From contig JAEYUK010000205.1 of assembly GCA_023432655.1 (NCBI GenBank), forward strand, positions 1 to 6,333: a stretch of 6,333 nt of DNA, written 5' to 3'. A program made the translations under genes and the position numbers. The notes below the pieces were generated by a model that was not told the origin of the DNA, ran no database searches, and was given only the letters and a program-made list of their open reading frames with translations. Within the stretch, counting starts at the first letter, position 1; every line of letters begins with the position of its first letter. Below, one piece after another: positions 4,917-6,333 of this stretch. The stretch comes from Pseudomonadota bacterium (lineage in GTDB: Bacteria; Bdellovibrionota; Bacteriovoracia; Bacteriovoracales; Bacteriovoracaceae).

Positions 4917-5639
4917 TTAGATCCCAAGGGAATCATCTTCCTTACTTTTTTTCTTATCACCGATTGTTGGTTCGATGGACATAAGAAAGTTACGGAGATT
5001 TGTTCTTTCGCCATTCATGGCGAAGGTGAACTTACACTGGAGTCTATAGTCAGGTTTAACTGAGCTTATGATTCGGCTTCTCATGGCATAATGGTGACAA
5101 TAGGTCACATCGGCAGTGACCATAAAGTTTTGAGGAATTAAGAACTCAACCACAACGGATTGGCCTTGAAGAAACTTTTCTTTAGTGAAGGTCAGCATGG
5201 ACTCCATATTGATATCTGAGAGGAGCATAAATCCATAGGAGACCTTATCCAAGTCAGGAACTTGTCTTTGGTAGGGACGCTCAAGGATTGGGTTCGGTTT
5301 ATTATTCTCAAGACCCTGCATCGTCTGTTCAGCGATAATTTCTTCTGCTTCATCAAGAGGACCAGAACTTTCTTCCTCATTCTCGGAACCCAGGGACTCC
5401 ATGAGAGAGGTCATGCCATCTTCTTTGGCCCCATTTAGAGCTATGACGTTATCTGTGCGTTCACCGTTTGGATTTAAATTATAGAAGTTTTTAATGTCTT
5501 CAATGTAGAGAGGAACGCCTGCGGCTTCACATTCTTTGATTCTCTGGCCAATGGCCGCTTCGATTTCATCTCTTAAGGCCCAAATACGAACCGAGATCTT
5601 CTTCACTTCTACCGGATGACCACTTTTATTATAAATCAT
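4917..5639 (-). CDS. Cytoplasmic protein with degenerate PilZ-like domain
   Basis: 240 aa, no signal peptide or membrane segment. Residues 1-65 form a conserved-looking N-terminal part with helical and Tyr-rich stretches. Residues 75-115 are acidic and low in complexity, probably a flexible linker. Residues 120-222 look like a PilZ-type beta-barrel: RPYQR (121-125) fits the RxxxR switch, GFMLLSDINMES (136-147) sits where D/NxSxxG is expected but with Asn and Ser in place of Ser and Gly, then FLQGQSVVVEFLIP (156-169) and ERTNLRNFLMSIEP (211-224). PilZ proteins sense cyclic di-GMP; the damaged second motif suggests weak or no binding, as in adaptor-type PilZ proteins. The tail is Lys/Asp-rich. 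ATG 5639 has GAGGG (5646-5650) six bases upstream and an extended -10 promoter before that. It is first in an operon with the DUF4340 gene. The PilZ assignment is by eye. Confidence 0.6.
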   Translation of the reverse strand: MIYNKSGHPVEVKKISVRIWALRDEIEAAIGQRIKECEAAGVPLYIEDIKNFYNLNPNGERTDNVIALNGAKEDGMTSLMESLGSENEEESSGPLDEAEEIIAEQTMQGLENNKPNPILERPYQRQVPDLDKVSYGFMLLSDINMESMLTFTKEKFLQGQSVVVEFLIPQNFMVTADVTYCHHYAMRSRIISSVKPDYRLQCKFTFAMNGERTNLRNFLMSIEPTIGDKKKSKEDDSLGI

Positions 5640-5658
5640 GCAATTCCCTCTTAACTCT

Positions 5659-5667
5659 ATTCTAGCA
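5659..5667 (-). promoter_or_regulatory. Extended -10 promoter of the PilZ-like/DUF4340 operon
   Basis: On the minus strand TGCTAGAAT joins the TG extension (5667-5666) to a 5/6 -10 hexamer TAGAAT (5664-5659). The -35 region 16-18 bp upstream has no good match, which fits an extended -10 promoter. The transcript would start near 5652, just ahead of or within the AAGAGGG ribosome site, so the leader is very short. Confidence 0.45.
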
Positions 5668-5815
5668 AACTCTGCATTTTGTGAAAGAGCGGAAAAGTAA
5701 TCCGAGTAAAGCCCTTTCTTGACTTGTTGCGTAAGCCTTTTTTGCCCTCCAGTGAAATTTATTCAAGTCCTTCTACACTTAAAGGAAGTGAAAAATTTTG
5801 GAGCCAGGAGATTTA

Positions 5816-6333
5816 ATGAAAAAAATGTCAGTCGTTGCGGTTTTAGGTCTAGCAGTTTTATCCACTAGTGCTGTGGCGAAATCGCTCCAGTCATTAGAGG
5901 CCCCTTTCGTTCCAGGTGAAGTTCTAGTTAAGGTCAAGCCAGGTCATATGGGCAAGTTCCTTGCGAAGAAGTCTTTACTCGGGGCTGAAGTAAAAAAAGA
6001 AATGAGACTTATTGCTGGCGATTATCTCCTTTTAAAAACTGATAACAAGTCAACGATGGGACTTCTTAACGATCTTAACAGTCTTTCAGAAGTTTCTTTT
6101 GCGGAACCAAACTATATCTATAAGGCCATCAATACTACGGCGACAGTTGAAAGCATGCTCTTTGGGACAGTGAAAGAAAATCACAGTGCTCTTGCTCCCA
6201 ACGATACTCTTTATGGAAAGCTTTGGGGTCTACAAAATACAGGTGCTAACGAGCCGGATAGAAATGGCGGATATTCAAAAACTCCAGGTGTAACAGGCGC
6301 CGACGTTGATGCTGAAAGAGCATGGGCCATTAC
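5816..6333 (+). CDS. Secreted subtilisin-like serine protease (S8), N-terminal part
   Basis: The first 172 codons of a gene cut by the right edge. Layout: a Sec signal peptide (1-21: MKK, hydrophobic core to about 18, likely cleavage after AVA at 19-21); an inhibitor I9-type propeptide (about 32-104) bounded by PGEVLVKVKPG and by VSFAEPNYIYKA; a linker (105-127); then the typical start of the catalytic domain, PNDTLYGKLWGLQNTG (128-143), and TGADVDAERAW (160-170). The Asp, His and Ser of the triad lie beyond the edge. The enzyme would be exported as a zymogen, with the propeptide acting as intramolecular chaperone and inhibitor. ATG 5816 has AGGAG (5806-5810) five bases upstream; ATG 5825 (residue 4) lacks such a site. 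It diverges from the PilZ-like operon across 176 bp. Secreted subtilases are abundant in predatory Bdellovibrionota, but a role in predation is only inference. Confidence 0.9.
   Translation, partial: MKKMSVVAVLGLAVLSTSAVAKSLQSLEAPFVPGEVLVKVKPGHMGKFLAKKSLLGAEVKKEMRLIAGDYLLLKTDNKSTMGLLNDLNSLSEVSFAEPNYIYKAINTTATVESMLFGTVKENHSALAPNDTLYGKLWGLQNTGANEPDRNGGYSKTPGVTGADVDAERAWAI

Noticed and set aside
4878..5063. 61-codon open frame on the plus strand
   Set aside because: It is antisense across the junction of the PilZ-like and DUF4340 genes; composition and context suggest a shadow.
5192..5380. 62-codon open frame on the minus strand
   Set aside because: It is out of frame within the PilZ-like gene, in the low-complexity linker region; no independent support.
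5719..5724. TTGACT as the -35 of the protease promoter
   Set aside because: The hexamer is good, but no -10-like sequence lies 16-18 bp downstream (TTGCCC occupies the place). TACACT at 5774-5779 lacks a -35 partner, so no protease promoter is called.

Overview
The window reads as an ordinary, tightly packed chromosomal stretch of a Gram-negative-type bacterium. It holds eight genes whose starts are visible, one small gene I add below standard size cut-offs, and two genes cut by the edges. The mix suggests a member of the Bdellovibrionota (Bacteriovorax or Peredibacter type): a secreted subtilase with an I9 propeptide, a PilZ-like protein beside a DUF4340 protein, a Cys-poor L33, and moderately AT-rich DNA. 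This lineage call is inference from gene content; no rRNA or other phylogenetic marker is present apart from L33 and the PepN tail.

Left part (1-2461). The window opens with the last 81 residues of aminopeptidase N (pepN, +). A 38-residue membrane microprotein gene (-) converges on it, with only 5 bp between the two stop codons. A probable rightward terminator and an extended -10 promoter follow, then a 472-residue conserved protein of unknown function (+). That gene ends 1 bp before the stop of a convergent O6-alkylguanine-DNA alkyltransferase gene (ogt type, -).

Middle (2451-3896). The alkyltransferase and a lipoate-protein ligase (lplA, +) start head to head with overlapping 5' ends, so each gene's control region lies inside the other's coding sequence. 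lplA then overlaps the 3' end of a 91-residue protein (-) that ends in a CxxC tail. After a divergent regulatory gap comes rpmG (ribosomal protein L33, +), missed by a 60-codon cut-off. It ends at a perfect 14-bp hairpin terminator that can serve both strands.

Right part (3897-6333). A two-gene minus-strand operon encodes a cytoplasmic PilZ-like protein (first) and a membrane-anchored DUF4340 protein (second). The second gene has no Shine-Dalgarno sequence but has a consensus TATAAT placed six bases before its ATG. Divergent to this operon is the 5' part of a secreted S8 serine protease gene, cut by the window edge just before its catalytic core.

Functionally this is a mosaic of housekeeping genes (peptide turnover, alkylation repair, lipoate salvage, translation) and little-studied small or lineage-type genes, not one pathway. 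I see no mobile element, CRISPR array, tRNA or rRNA, and no clear new defence or biosynthetic system. The most unusual things are the gene-packing arrangements, the SD-less DUF4340 start, the possible zinc control of rpmG, and the microprotein.
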